Source: an uncultured Clostridia bacterium
GTDB lineage: Bacteria; Bacillota; Clostridia; UBA1381
DNA: 64,000 nt
Reading direction: 5' to 3'
Assembly (NCBI GenBank): GCA_947623955.1
Contig: CANQIP010000056.1
Span: 1 to 64,000, forward strand
Shown one piece after another: positions 40,801 to 55,800 of the stretch; the stretch's first letter is position 1, and every line of letters begins with the position of its first letter. The notes below the pieces were generated by a model, which was given only the letters and a program-made list of their open reading frames with translations, did no database searches and had not been told where the DNA came from. The position numbers and the translations under genes are program-made.

Positions 40801-43800
40801 GGACGCGGAAACGTTGCGCTTATGGGCGGCGGCGAGAGCATATATACAATAGATAAAGACGGAAATGTAAAGCTGTCGGGTCTCGGCACAAGCGGTCAGC
40901 TTGCGAACGGTTCACAGACAAGCTCGACTTCGCTTGCGCAGAGTTACGATCTCCGGAAGGACAACGACACAACGGCTGATGACGCGATAGGCGCGGCGTC
41001 GGCTGTCGGCGGTACGCACTCGCTCTATATCGATAGCAACGGTTATGTGTGGAGCGTGGGTAACAACTCGTCGTCACAGTTGGCTCTCCAGAACGCGGGC
41101 GACTCGATCAATAAGGCGCAGATGATAGGCGGACAGCCCACGATAATGGTTAAGGAAAGAGAAATTCTCCTTAAGGAACATAAGCAAGTTAATATAAAGG
41201 ATATTATTGAGACCGTGGGAAGTTTCAATCTATTCTCATCATCGGATGCGGCTGTTTCATACAGTCAGAATTATGATGTATGGGATTCGAGCGTTGCAAC
41301 AAACGAAAACGGAATTCTTATCGGCGCAGCGGTAGGTCAGACGTATGCGGTAATTACATTGAAAGATCCCGAAGGAAACGAGGTAAGCAAGCAATATATT
41401 CTTATATCCGTAGTTCCCGATAAGGATGAATACATTACATATCCTATGGTCGAGGCGGGTCAGGAACATACTATTGCACTGAAGGCTAACGGCACGGTTT
41501 GGTCATGGGGCAAGAACACCTCGGGCCAGCTCGGACTCGGCTATACGGGCGGTATGGAAACAGAGCCGCAGCAGGTAATGTCCGATGTCAAGAAGATTGC
41601 CGTAGGCGACAACTTCGCAATGGCTTTAAAGACAGACGGCAGCGTGTGGACATGGGGTATCAATAACGTCGGACAGCTCGGACTCGGTTTGGCTACCAAT
41701 GTTCAGGTTAACGAGCCTAAGCAGATAGAGTGGTTCGGTAACAATAATCTTAAAGTGACAGACATTTCGGCAGGCGGCGCCGGCACAAGTGAATTTGCGC
41801 TCGCCGTAACCGATACAATGGACGTATATGGTTGGGGTTATAATTACAGCAGACAAATTCTTAACCAAGCGACAAATGTATACACATCGCCCGTTTACAC
41901 AGGTGTTTCGAGAGTCATTTCGGTAGCGGCGGGACGCAATGCCACAAGCTACGCTCTTACGGAAACGGGAAGAGTATACGCTTGGGGTCTCAACTCCTCT
42001 ATGGAACACGGTACAAACGACCGTGCCGCTAACGATGTGTCAAAATCACAGGTATCGATAGACGATAAAGCGGTTGCTATAGCCGCAGGTTATAACAGCG
42101 GCTTTGCGATAACAGAAAAGCAAGAAACATATGTATGGGGCAAGGGAGTGGATAATCAGACCGGCGTTGCCAATCTGACAGGCATGCCCGTCAACAGCCC
42201 CGGCATAAATTCATCAATCCGTATAAGCGGAGCGAGAACAACATTTGCTATTAAGGAATCGACCAAGGATCTTTACGCGTCGGGTCAGAATACGAACAAT
42301 ATGCTCGGAACAGGTTCGACAAATCCGAGCGAATCGACCTTTGAAAAAGTAAAGTCTAACGAAGATACGGACTTTACAAGCGCAATTTGGGCGGATGCAA
42401 GTAATTCCGGCGGTCATTCCGCAGCAATCAGAAGTAACGGTGAAGTATACACTTGGGGTCTCGGTACAAGCGGACAGCTCGGTAACGGCGAATTCAGCAA
42501 CAGCCAGTATCCAACTGCCGTGGGTTCGCAGATAATAAAAATAGACAATCTCGACAACAACAGAATTTTAACATATGCAGGCGGCTCGGGTGAAGAAAAC
42601 ATAAGAACACTTCAGCCGGAAATTGTCGCAGGGTTCAACGTATTTGAACCTAAGACCGACAGAGCCGGAGACTTTGAGTGGGTTTCGACAAATCCGACGG
42701 TAGCGGAGTATATAGGCGACGGCAAAATTAAATTTGTTGGCGTCGGCGAGGCTAAGATTGTCATAGCCGACAGAGACACGGGTCTGTATACATTGGTTGA
42801 AGTACAAGTACTTCCGAGAGATTATAAAGAAAGAGTAGAAAATGAAACTGCCGTATTCCCCGAAATCGCCACCGGATATTTCTATTCAATGGCGCTGAAA
42901 GCGGACGGTACGGTATGGACATGGGGTTCAAACGCATATGGACAGCTCGGCAACCCGTCTGCGGGTACACAGGAACTTGCTCCTATACAGGTAATGCTGG
43001 GCAGCGGCGAGGCAATGACCGATATTGTTGATATTGCGGCCGGCGCTTATACGGCGTATGCACTGACAAGAGAAGGCTTGATTTACGCATGGGGTTATAA
43101 CGGTAACGGCGAACTCGGTCAGGGCTTTACATCAGGCGCGGCGCAGGTTGTTCCGCAGTTTGTCAAGGATATAAACGGACAAAATCCTCTCGGCAGCAAT
43201 TTGTCCTCCAAGATTGTCAAGGTTTCGGCAGGTCCGTACAATGCTATGGCAATACTCGAAAACGGAAACGTATACGCATGGGGCTATAACAATTACGGAC
43301 AGCTTGGCGTAAACGCAGGCGGCAACACGCTGCCGAAGAAGGTTGTCGGCATAAATAAGGCTATAGACGCAGTTCCGTCAAGATACACGACTGTATTCCT
43401 CAACAAAAACGCGACAGCGGCAACCGTAGGCTATAACGGCTACGGTGAAGGCGGCGTCGGAACGGGAGGAAGTTACGGTCTGGTTCGTACTGTTCAAAAA
43501 TCGTCTGCGGGAGATATTCTCGAAGGCGTTGCAGACGTTGGCTTTGGCGAACATCACGGCGCATTTGTAACCTTTGAACTTGACAAGAGCGATGATACAA
43601 AGCAGAATGCGGCTGCATTTGATAACTATGTATACGCAACCGGTTACAACGGTCAAGGTATAACGGGTAATAATTCTTATGCTAATACCGGTTATCCCGT
43701 AAAGGCTCAAATGCCCGATAACAGCGCCCCGCTCACAGGCGTAAGTTCAATTTCGGCAGGTTACAGAGTGCATTATGCTTTGTCAAACAAGGCTGATGCA

Positions 43801-46800
43801 AACGTATACGCATGGGGCTACAATAACGTAGGTCAGATAGGTAACGGTAAGGTCAACGTACTTTCACCTCTCCCATCGGTGGTTAAGAAGAATAATTCCG
43901 GTACGGAAAATCTGACCGATATAATGCTTGTTGAGTCCGGCACATACAGCACGCACGTAATGGCGGCGTCAAAGAACGGCGGAGTTTATGTATGGGGTAA
44001 CAACTCTAACGGACAACTCGGCGACCGGACGACAACCAACAGCGCATACCCGGTTGTTGTCGGAAGCAGCCCGGTAACGATTGACGAGCAGAGAATCAGA
44101 ATAGATCTCAGTTCGGGAAATACTACAAAAGACGTTACGGCAAGCACGAGAACGCAGTTGTTCTCACTGTTTGACTCCGAACTTGAAGGTTCGACCACAA
44201 TATCGTGGAGAATACTTGACGAAACAGTTGCGAAAATAAAGAGCAACACCGACAGTACAACGGACGATGAAGGCGTAACGTCCACGACGGTGACTATAGA
44301 AGGTCTTGAAAGCGGTTCGACGGTTCTTATCGCAACCGACTCCATGACAGGAAAAACAGTAGCGGCTTGGATAACGGTATCCGAAGGTTTCACGAACCCG
44401 AAGATTGCGGTCGGAAAAGACTTTACAATAGCTTTGAGATCCGACGGTACAATTTGGGGCTGGGGTGTAAACGATTATGGTAAGACGGGTATAAACGCAG
44501 GTGCGTCAAATGTAGCGACGCCTACGCTTATTAACCGTTATCTCAATCCGACAAATAATCAGGTATTTGAACTTACTGCCGGCATAGTTGATATTGCTGT
44601 GGGCGACGACCACGCGCTCGCTCTTGACGAGTCGGGTCAGCTCTACGCATGGGGCAAGAACAACTACGGTCAGATTGGATATAATTACTATACATATAAT
44701 TATGCAAATCTGCCTGTAATGGTAAGAGATTCGGGCGGTGTTCAGCTTGCGGGCAACGTAGTCGCGATTGCCGCGGGCGGAGACCACAGCGTGGTTCTTA
44801 CACTTGACGGGGCGGTTTACAGTTTCGGCAGGAATACGGCAGGTCAGCTCGGTACAACAAGACATACGTCGCAGAACCCGTCGCTTGTACGCATGAGGGG
44901 CGTGGAAGGCAACGGCTATCTCGGCGAGGTGGTTGAAATAGCGGCCGGCGCGGAGCATACTATGATGCTCTTGGGCAACGGTACTCTGTGGACTGTCGGC
45001 GGTAACGCTGTCAGACAGCTTGGCGTACCTACGCTTAACAATGATTACTATGATATAATTCAACAGGTTGAGTATAACATAGATGAAGAAAACTATATTT
45101 CAAAAATATCCGCGGGCAATCACAACTCAGCGTTTATCGACAACACAGGTAAGGTCTACGTATGGGGCAGCGCGTATAACAATCAGGTGCTCGACAACGG
45201 CGTAGACGCGTCTATGGCTACACCGACCTTGCTTGATGAGTTTAATGATGAATCGGTTAAGGATATTAAGTTCGGCGGAGAACTCAATACGGACACCGAA
45301 TCGGAAATTCAGACATATGATAAAACTCATACCGTAGTGCTTACGCGCAGCGGAAAGGTTCACGCATGGGGCGAGAACGCACGCGGTCAGGTTGGTAACG
45401 ACAGACAAACCGAGACGCAAGCGCCGACGTCTATTTCGGTGAATGGCGGTAATGTCTGGGCTATAAGCGCCGGAACACAGAATACAGCCGCAATACTTGA
45501 CGACGGTTATGTATGGATGTGGGGCGCAAGAGACGGCGGTCAGATAGGCGACGGCACCGCGGGCAGCTCCTCAAAGGGTGATGTTAACGCGCTTACGCCG
45601 AAAAAGACAGGTGATGATTATATCTCGCTTGAACGGTACTTCGTCACACTTCGTGACGGAGAGACGGCTGACTTGACGCCTACATATATCAAGTTCTTCA
45701 ATGTTATGGAGAGCGTTGACAACAACGTCAAATTCTCGGCTGAATCGGTAGACACATCGGTAGCGTCCGTAAGCGGTATGAAAATATCTCCTGTCGCATC
45801 CGGAACGACACAGGTTGCCGTAACAGGAAACGGCAGACGCGCAGCGGTAGCGGTAACGGTTCTTACGGACGGTTACAAGGCTGTTCCGCAGGTTGCCTCG
45901 GGCGAGGACTTCACGGTAGCGCTCGACAAGGACGGTAAAGTATATACATGGGGCAGAAACGATTTCGGACAGCTTGGTGACGGAACATATGCGAACCGTA
46001 TTACAATTTCCGAGATTGCGTTTGACTTCCCCAATCCGTCAAACTACATTACAAGAATAGAATCGGGTACAAGCCATACAATCGCGCTCGACAACACCGG
46101 CAAGATATGGGTATGGGGTCAGGGCAGCTACGGTCAGCTTGGAACAGGCAGCACAAGATCCTATAACAAACCCGTACAGATTACACTGCCCAATGATATA
46201 GACGCGGCGGATATTGCGACAGGCGAACTTGTAAGCTATGCGTTTGACGAGCAAGGCAATATCTACGCTTGGGGTAACGTAATATCGAGAACAGGTTTCG
46301 GCAACTCACCCGTTAAGCTTGATTTGTTCGACAGAATGATACAGGTATCGGGCAAGTACGCTCTTAAGTCAGACGGAACAATCTGGCAGGTACCCACATC
46401 AAACAATGCGGTAGTCGTTGTTCAAAAGAATACAAACGACACGCGCTTTATAAAGGTTGCGTCAAACGACCATCTCGCGGTAGCGGGTACGTCGCAGACG
46501 GGTCATACACTGTTGATTTCGACGGATCATAAACTCTATGCATTCGGCGATAACTCCAACGGTGAGCTTGGCGTGGCAGGTTATACGGATACAACGGGCG
46601 ACAATGCGATTGCGCTTGTTCCGATAAAAGGTAATGTTAAGGATGTAGACGCAGGTTATCATTACAGTACGGCTGTTGCAATGGATGGCACGGTATGGGC
46701 TTGGGGTAATAACGAATATAAACAGGCGGGTCAGGAAATTACAAAGAATTACTATGAACCCACGCAAGTTACATACCCCGACGGTACCAAACTTATAATG

Positions 46801-49800
46801 GTAAGAGCCGGTGTAGACCATACGGTTACCGTAGATGAAAACGGTTTCGTGTGGAGTTTCGGCGACAACTCATACAGCCAGCTTGGCAACCAGAATAACG
46901 CGGCGTCGGCAACACCGGTACTCGCGGGCAGAATTCAACTCGGCGTTAAGCCGCAGGTTCTGCGTTTGGATAAAGATGCGTCGCTTGATGTAACTCAGGG
47001 CGACCGGAGCAGCGGCGGCGTAAACGAACCGCTTACCGTAAACACGGGCGAGTATCTCAATCTTAAAAAGAATAGTTCGGGCAATCTGAACGACGGTACA
47101 TATACGGTTGAATCTCTTGATACCGATATCGTAACCGTTGACACGGACGGTCATACAATCCGCGGCGTCAAAGAAGGCAGAACGATGCTTAGGGTTAAGA
47201 AAGACAGTACCGATGCAATAGGTTATGTAACGGTTTATGTCGGCAGAAACGGCGGCATCTACCCGATGGTAGACGGCGGCGACGGTTTCAGTATTGCTCT
47301 TAAAGCGGACGGCAGCATATGGACATGGGGCCGCAATAACTACGGACAGCTTGGTTACGATACATCGGGCGCCGACGGTTTAGAGCCTAAGAAGGTCGAC
47401 TTCAACGGCTTTGACAACGATCCTGCGGTAATGGTTGCCGCGGGTGCGAGCCACGTCTTAGCCGTAGGTACGAGCGGTAAGGTTTACTCTTGGGGCGTCA
47501 ACAGTTACGGACAGCTGGGTAACAACAACAGCGACAGATCCGTATGGGATATTGACACTGTTAAGAACGCGGAAGGTCAGCCGGTTGAAAATGCGGTAGG
47601 CGTGTCGGCGTATGAAAACACATCGTACATACTCTTGTCCAACGGTACGGTAATGGCATTCGGTAACGGATTTAATAATCAGAACTTCGCAACCGATGTT
47701 CCGGGACTTTCAAATGTGCTGCAGCTCAGCGGCAGCTATGCGCTGACCGTAAGCGGCGAGGTATGGCAGATTATAAACGGCGCCCTTCCCGCAAAGGTTA
47801 TGGGCTATACGGACAGTTCCGGCGGAGAAGCGGTTATCTTTAAGATAGCGCATGGCTATAATCACTTACTCGCGCTCGATTCCGAGGGTTATGTATGGGC
47901 ATACGGCAACAACGGTTACGGACAGCTCGGCAGCGGCGATACGCGTACGCCTTCGGTTCCCGTTAAGGTTCGCAAGGGTGAACAGAATATTGACGCAGAT
48001 GATACTTACCTTAAGAACGTAGTTGATATATCGGCTGACAAATATGTATCGGCGGCAATCGACGAAAAGGGCGACGTATACAGATGGGGTTATAACGGTT
48101 ACGGACAGCTCGGCGTCGGAAATAATGATATTGCCGTTAAGAACTATTTGCCTTCTAAGGTGGTAAATACATCCGAAGATTTGACATTCGACTTTATAGC
48201 CGGCGGCGCGACACATCAAATGGCTGTTGATTCTGACGGTTACATTTGGGCTGTCGGAGGCAATGACGACGGTCAGCTTGGCGATATGACGGCTATAATG
48301 AAGAATATACCGACCATGGTAGGCAGCAACGACGTTGTGATAAAGGATGAAAACGGTGTTCCGCTCTACGGTACGGTTTACATGAAGACAGGCGATACGA
48401 AAGATTTCAACGCGGGCTTTAATGTATTTAATCTGTACGAAAATGATACGGTAGAGTTGAAAAACTTTAAGTTTGTCTCAAATAACGGCGATGTGCTTGC
48501 CGTTAGCATGAATGACGGTTTGGCGACGGCTGTCAAGTCGGGTGTGGCATATATATGCGTAACGGAAACAGAATTAAGCCGTAAGGCGGCATATATAAAA
48601 GTTGTTGTCGATGATAAAGGCACAGACATCAAACCAAAAGCAGTAACAAAGGGCAACCATGCGCTCGCTCTGCGGTCAAACGGAACGCTGTGGGCATGGG
48701 GCGTAAATGAAAAGGGTCAGCTCGGAACAGGCAATTTGGCTAATATCGACGAACCCACAGACGTAACGCCCGCGGGTGTTAAGTTCAAGGAAATCGCGGT
48801 AGGCAATGAATTTGCGCTCGCTGTTGACACTGACGGTAACGTATGGGCTACGGGCGACAATACATACGGACAGCTCGGTATCGATAACGCAACGACTGCG
48901 AACAGTACAAGCTTTACGCAGATAGACGGTATTTCCAACATAATCGAAGTTACTGCGGGCAGTGCGTTTGCAATGGCTCTCGATAAAGACGGATATGTTT
49001 GGGCATGGGGCGCAAACAACAGACAGCAGCTTGGTTTGGGCAATACGGCAACAATGTATTCACAGCCGCAGAGACTGTCTTTGATAGATAATATAACGGC
49101 GATTTCGGCAGGCGGCGAAAACGCTCTTCTGCTCCGTTCAAACGGCACAATATGGGCTGTGGGCGACAACAGAAACGGTCAGGGCGGTGTTTCCGGCTCA
49201 CTGTGGACGCCTACCGAGGTAAAAGGCATTGAGCCGATGGTTGATATTTCCGCCGGCACAACTCATTCGCTTGCGCTTGCGTTCCTGTCGAACGTATACG
49301 CAACGGGCAGCAACGATTACGGACAGACAGGCACGGGTAAGTCGTCGGCTGTATTCACCAAGCTTCCCGACACGGTACAGAATACCGCAAGCATAATAAG
49401 CGCCGGCGACAGATACAGCTATATAATTGATAAAAACGGTACGATATTCGGTTTCGGACGCAATAATTCCGGTCAACTCGGTCTGGGTGACACGGATTTG
49501 AGAAGTGCGCCCACAAACAACTCGTTTACGGAAACCTTGCCGGAAGGCACGGCTGTAGACGGCATAAGCACGGGCAGCGAATACTCGCTGTTCTACACGA
49601 CAGACGGATTTGTATACGCGTTCGGTGATTATTCACTCGGTGCGAACCTCAGCAGAAACGAAACAAAGAGTATCATACCCGTACTTATCGGCGAGAGAAC
49701 CGAACTTGTTTCCAAGGCAGAGATGTCAATTCCTGTCGGAGAGAGCGATACTATTGAGGTATTCTCCGGCAACAAGTTCAACCTCCGCACGGATTATGCC

Positions 49801-52800
49801 GCAAATGACGGCAACGTCAAGTACACGGTTGTAAACGACGATATTATATCGCTGAGCGATAACGGAAATTATGCTGAAATAACAGGTCTTAAGCCGGGTC
49901 TTACTCATGTTATAGTAACAAACGGCGATGAAAAATCCGTTACCATCGTGCGCGTTGTTGGCGAAGACTCGAAAGCAACACCGATGATTGCGGCAGGTTT
50001 CGCACACGTTGTTGCGCTGAAGGCGGACGGTACGGTTTGGTCGTGGGGCTACAACGAGTACGGACAGCTCGGAAACGGCGGCGTATCGAATGCTTATGAG
50101 CCTGTTAATATAACAGCGCTTAACGATAAAGACATTGTAAGAATTCAGACGGGTGAATATCATTCACTTGCGCTCTCGCGCAACGGTGATGTTTACGCCT
50201 GGGGCAGAAACAACAAGGGTCAGCTCGGTCTTAACGACGCGAACGCTTGGGTTTCGACTCCTAGAAAGATAACGGGACTTCCCGCTGTAACATCTATTGC
50301 GGCAGGTACGCTTCATTCAATGTTCCTTACCGCTGACGGTTATGTATACTCCAGCGGTGATAACTCGCACGGACAGCTTGGCGTACCTATGGTTGCTACG
50401 CCCGAAAATAAGTCCATCAGACCTGTAATGGCTCAGGGACTTAATAAGATTATCAGCATCTCAACGGGAGCGGGCGGTAATGCGACCAAGGCGGTTCGTT
50501 ATGACGGTACCGTATGGACATGGGGTGAAGACGCGATTTACGAGAATGGCGCATATTCGTCGCACGATTTGCCGACACAGCTCGACTTGGGAGAGTTTAA
50601 CGGTAAGGTACTCCGAATTTATGAGGGCAACGACCACGTAATTGCACTTCTCAACAACGGCGGAATTATCTCATGGGGTCCGACGGATAATACGTCATAT
50701 CAGCTTGGCAGAAAGGGTAATAATTATACTCCGGCGTATGTGGACGGTTTCACGGGCGTAGACGACCCCGATGAAATAGCATCTCAGTTGGATAAGTATG
50801 TCGTCAAGGTATCCACGGGTTCAATTCATAACCTCGCGATTACTGCGGACGGCAAGGTTTGGGGCTGGGGCAACGCGGATAACGGACGTCTCGGCACAGG
50901 ATATGTCGAACAGGGATATATTACTCCTACGGTCATTCCAATAGATGAAACGGAAGATTACAGAGCAATAGATATCGCAACAGGCGGTTCATCATCATAC
51001 GTTGTTCTCGACGACGGATTTGTATGGGGATTCGGTCATAACCTGAACGGTCAGCTCGGTAACGGTCACGCGGGCGAAGATCCGGCTTACTTCAGCAGTG
51101 ACAATGTTGAGAAAAATGCCTCTTATGAGGACAGGTATGCAAGCGATCTCGTAACCGGCACCGACATAAAGCTTAAACCGGAATCAATGGTAATTTATAT
51201 CGGCGACAAACCGGCTAAGTTTGAAGTAGCCTTTAACAGGTTTAATCTTATAAAGGATAATGCGGCGTCTGCCGATACGTATACCTGGAATGTTAAAGAC
51301 GTATTGGATGAAAACGGTAATACGCCTCTGTTTAACGAGGATTATATCTACGTTAATAACGGCGAGGTTACAGGTAAGAAGGTTTCAACCGGTACGGTAG
51401 AGGTAACCGATACAAAGACCGGATTGAGCAAAACGGCTTATGTTCAGGTTATCGATCCGGGTGAAAATCATCTCGAAAGAGTCGTATTCGATTACTCGCC
51501 GCTTGATTTGACGGCTGTAAGACAGGCGGTTGAAAAGAACTACCTGGATGAGGACGAATATACGTATACGAAGAATGCGTTAGGAAACGACGTATATACG
51601 CTTAACGATCCTCTCAAGGGTATATTCTCCGGCAGCGTTAAGACGGAAGTGCCCAACTCGCAGACCGTAACGGTACGCGTAAAGAGCAGAGTAACCGGTG
51701 ATACGATTAAGCTTGTGGGCGGCAAGGGCAGTCTGGATAATATGTCCTATATAGAAGGTACGCTTAGCACAGACCCGAATTTCCAGGGATATTATGAATT
51801 CAAGAACGTACCCATAAGCGAACTTCAGGATAATTACTATATCCAAGTAATAAATACAGCGTCCGAATATGACGCGACATTCAAAGCGCACACCATAAGA
51901 TATTCAAGCGACGGCGACCTCAAACTCCTCAGAATAGCTGTAGAAGATGATGTGGACGATGAGAATTATGTGAATTACCTTGAGAGCGATAAGCATTTAG
52001 AGCTTAAGACCGCTCCCGTATCGGATACAATCCGTGATGCGATAGAAATAGGCAATACGGGCAATTACTATGCTGTTATCAAAGAAACAGACGGCACGTC
52101 CGAGGAACATACAATTTACGTTTATGCACAGGCAGCTCCTTCGGTTGAAAATCTGAAGGTCGGTGATGTGACGGTTAACTACGACCATGACGACGCCGAT
52201 AAACATGATAAGTATTATGACGTGCAGAAGGTAACGCTCGGCGCGGGTGAAATGATGAAGATCGTACCGATACTGGTTAAGCCTCAAAACGGTTCGGATC
52301 CCGTTTCACATTCGCTTACGATCTACAGACAGTCCGAAGCGACAACGGTAGATAAAATAGAGGTAATCGTTAAAGACGAAGAAGGTAATATAACAACAAC
52401 ATATGCCGCATATACCAAGAATGAAAACAACCCGCAGAGTTACGAGGTTGTAATTCCCGACAACTTGGAAGTAGTCGATATTGTAACGACTCCCGAAGTG
52501 GTAGCCGCGGATAAGGCGGTATATACACCGTCATCGTCAGTTAACAATCAGAGATCGGTTTCGATAGAGGACGATAAGTTTACGTATGAGGAATACATAC
52601 TTGAAGACGGAAAGACCGAGGACGAGATAACAATTCAGCTTATAGCCGACTCGCTCGAAGGCGCTCCGTACACGCTCACAATTTACAGAGTATCCGAGGA
52701 AAAAGATCCGTTTGTATCGGTAGACAACAGCGGCAGAATAGAGCCCATGCTTGTAAACGAAAACGGCTCGCTTAAGCAGATGTATATTTGGGCGGTTGAC

Positions 52801-55800
52801 GACGGTGCAGAGCAGGCATCGGTAACTCTTGCGACGTCCCTTCCGAATGCCCAGGTAAGAATAGGCGAAAGCGGAACACCCGCGCTTTACAGGACAACGG
52901 AAGATGTATCTCTTGATATGAGCGGCGGATACATGGATGTTACGCTCAATGTAATTCCGCAGGAGAGCGGTACGCCTAAAGTATACACACTGCGTCTGTA
53001 TAAGAAGTCAGCCGATCCGAGACTTGGTCTGCTCACCGTTAAGGATATTGCAACCAATATCGACGCAGAATCAATAGAGTATGACATCAAAGAAGGAAAA
53101 TACATAGCAAAGGTTAAGAATAGTACCGAACAGGTAAGAGTTTATGCGGAATCGGCTCAGCAAGACGCTCATATCGGCATAGCCGCCGCGGAGAGCGACG
53201 CGAGAACCGAATCTGCAAATCCGATGGCTGCAAATTCCGCCTCGGAGGATGTAACTCTTACAGGCGATACGACAACGGTATACCTTGCCGTAACGCCTGC
53301 CGATCCGGCATACTCATCAAATCAAACGGCTTACCGTCTTGATATAGTTAAGATGTCCGCAAATACGGCAATAAGGGTATTCTTCGGAGAAGAAAGACTT
53401 GACCAAAACGCTGACGGTGATTACGAGTATACATTACCCGCCTCGGTTGACGGTAAAGATAATACAACTCAAACCTTGAAGGCTGAAGGTATAATCGTAA
53501 GCGGTTCGGACGAAAAACCCGACACGTCCTTGAAACTCACGATTTCCGATAACTCAGCATTCACAATGGACGCTGACGCGACATATACGGATGAGGCGGA
53601 CTACACCGCTGCAGAGCCTGAGCCTAAGGTTGTATATATTCATATACTGTCCGAAGACGGTTCGGAGAAGGAAACGGTTAAGGTTAAGCTTTACAAGCTG
53701 CCAGAAACGTCGGGAGTTACGGCTGTTAAGCTGACAGATAAGACGTATCCCGATACCGAATATAACAGCGTTCTCAATAAGTACAGCGGTCAGGCTCCTT
53801 ATTCGGACGACGGTATTGTAATATACGTTTATACCGCAGACGCACGTTCTCAGGTTGCGGTGGGACCGAACGGTTCGGGAGAACACGGCGACTTTGTAAT
53901 GCCCGACCCGATCAACCCGAACAAGCCCGAACTCGGCGGTATAGCGCGTGTTGTCCTTCCGAAGACGGACATAGCTCCGGAATCGGACGGCGGAACAATG
54001 GCAAAACTGTATATTAAGAGAGCGGACGGTATTGTGGAAGGCGTATCTATGAATACTCCCGAACTTGAAATATCCTACGCCTCAAACAATATCTCGCTGT
54101 ACAGAGTCGACGCCAAGCAGGCGGACGGCGATCCGACGAGCCCGAACTATACGGGCAAGGTTAAAACATTAACCAAGACAGACGCTGAAGGAAACAAGGA
54201 AACATATTATTACCTCGGTATAGATGAGGAAGATATAGTAACATCGGGTAACGCTAAACATATCGTTATAACGGCGGAGGCGAGCGACGTTAACGCCAAA
54301 GTTATAATCCTTCCCGACGACGGTACGGAAGCCGATTATAAAGACGATAAGGATATTGAACTTTCACCCGACCTCCTTACGGACGAACTCGAAATGACAA
54401 TCCGCGTTATTGCCGAGGACGGCTTTAACACGAAGGATTACAAGCTCATAATACGCGCCAAGTCAAGCAATGCGGATATTGACTTTGTAAAAGCAATCAA
54501 GATTGAGGACGAAGATCCCGAACTTAACAGAAACGCGGAGGGTCAGTTCTATACCTATGTTGAAGAAGGAAGAACAATTCTTCCGCTCCGAGTAAAGGGT
54601 GCGGACATACAGTCCAGAGTTGCGATTGAAACAACGTACGATCCCGAAAATTATGCGGGCGCGGACAAGATAGCGTTCTCCTTAACAAACGATGCGAGAG
54701 CGGACATAGACTTAACGGGAGTAACAAGCGAACAGCTTGAAGAGGGTATTGTTATCCCCGTATACGTGAAGTCCGAAAACGGCAATACCGTTGAAACATA
54801 TTATGTTAAGGTTATGTCGGTAGAAGGCAACGCCGAGCTTGACAAGATTGAAGTTGTAGCGGACGGTATTCCGAGAACGGCGGAAAAGAACGCGGCGGAA
54901 AGCAAATTCACGATTAAGATTGCAGATACTCTTAATACCGTGAATGTAATTGCAACGCCCGAAACACCGATGGTTCAGTATGTTTACATTGACGGTGCAT
55001 ACGACCTTCTCGACGCCGCAACGGGTACCGTAACACGTTTTAATATTCCGCTGACGGGTACGACAACGACGATGCCTGTTACGGTTAAGGCAAAGAACGG
55101 TACGGTAAAGCAGTACACGCTTGAAATTATAAAGGTACATATAAGCACGGATCTTAAGTATGTTCAGGTTAATGACCAAAACGTAAATGAGACAAACGGC
55201 AGCTATATATACCTTAATGAGGATATTGTCAGTCAAGAGACGGCGAAGATAGCCATAGCGGCTGCGGATTCGGGCGCGACGGTTAAGGTAGAGGCGCTTA
55301 CACGAGACACATCAAAGCAGCCTTATGACTTGATACCTTCACTTATAAACGAATCCGACAGCAGTGCGGAAGTTATAAATCTCTGGGAGAATGACGCGGT
55401 AGCGCTCCATTCACAGCCGGTCAACAGATACCGCATAACGGTGACAGCCGCTGACGGTTATACAACCAAGGAATACACGCTTATCATCAGAGGCAACGAC
55501 AGCAACGCAAATCTTGAATACATCAAGATAGGCACAAGCTATGCGACTAAGGGCAGCGACGGTACTTGGACGATTGGAGTCCCCGACACAACAAAACACG
55601 CCGAAATAACGGTAAAAGCCGAGGATGAACTTGCTAAGCTGACGTATGTAGAAAGCAACTATAATTCGGCGCAAAACGGAACGGCGTCCCAGACAGGCAG
55701 AGTTATTCAGACGCTCGCCAACCTTGATTTGACATCCGGCGATGAGTTGAGATACATTAAGGTTGTATCTCAGGATATGAGTGTCGAAACCGTTTACACA

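Noticed and set aside
30856-51150. Regularly spaced short repeats that could suggest a CRISPR array
   Set aside because: Repeats (tggggc..taacgg..ggacagctcgg) are degenerate, 150-200 bp apart and in frame, encoding RCC1 blades.
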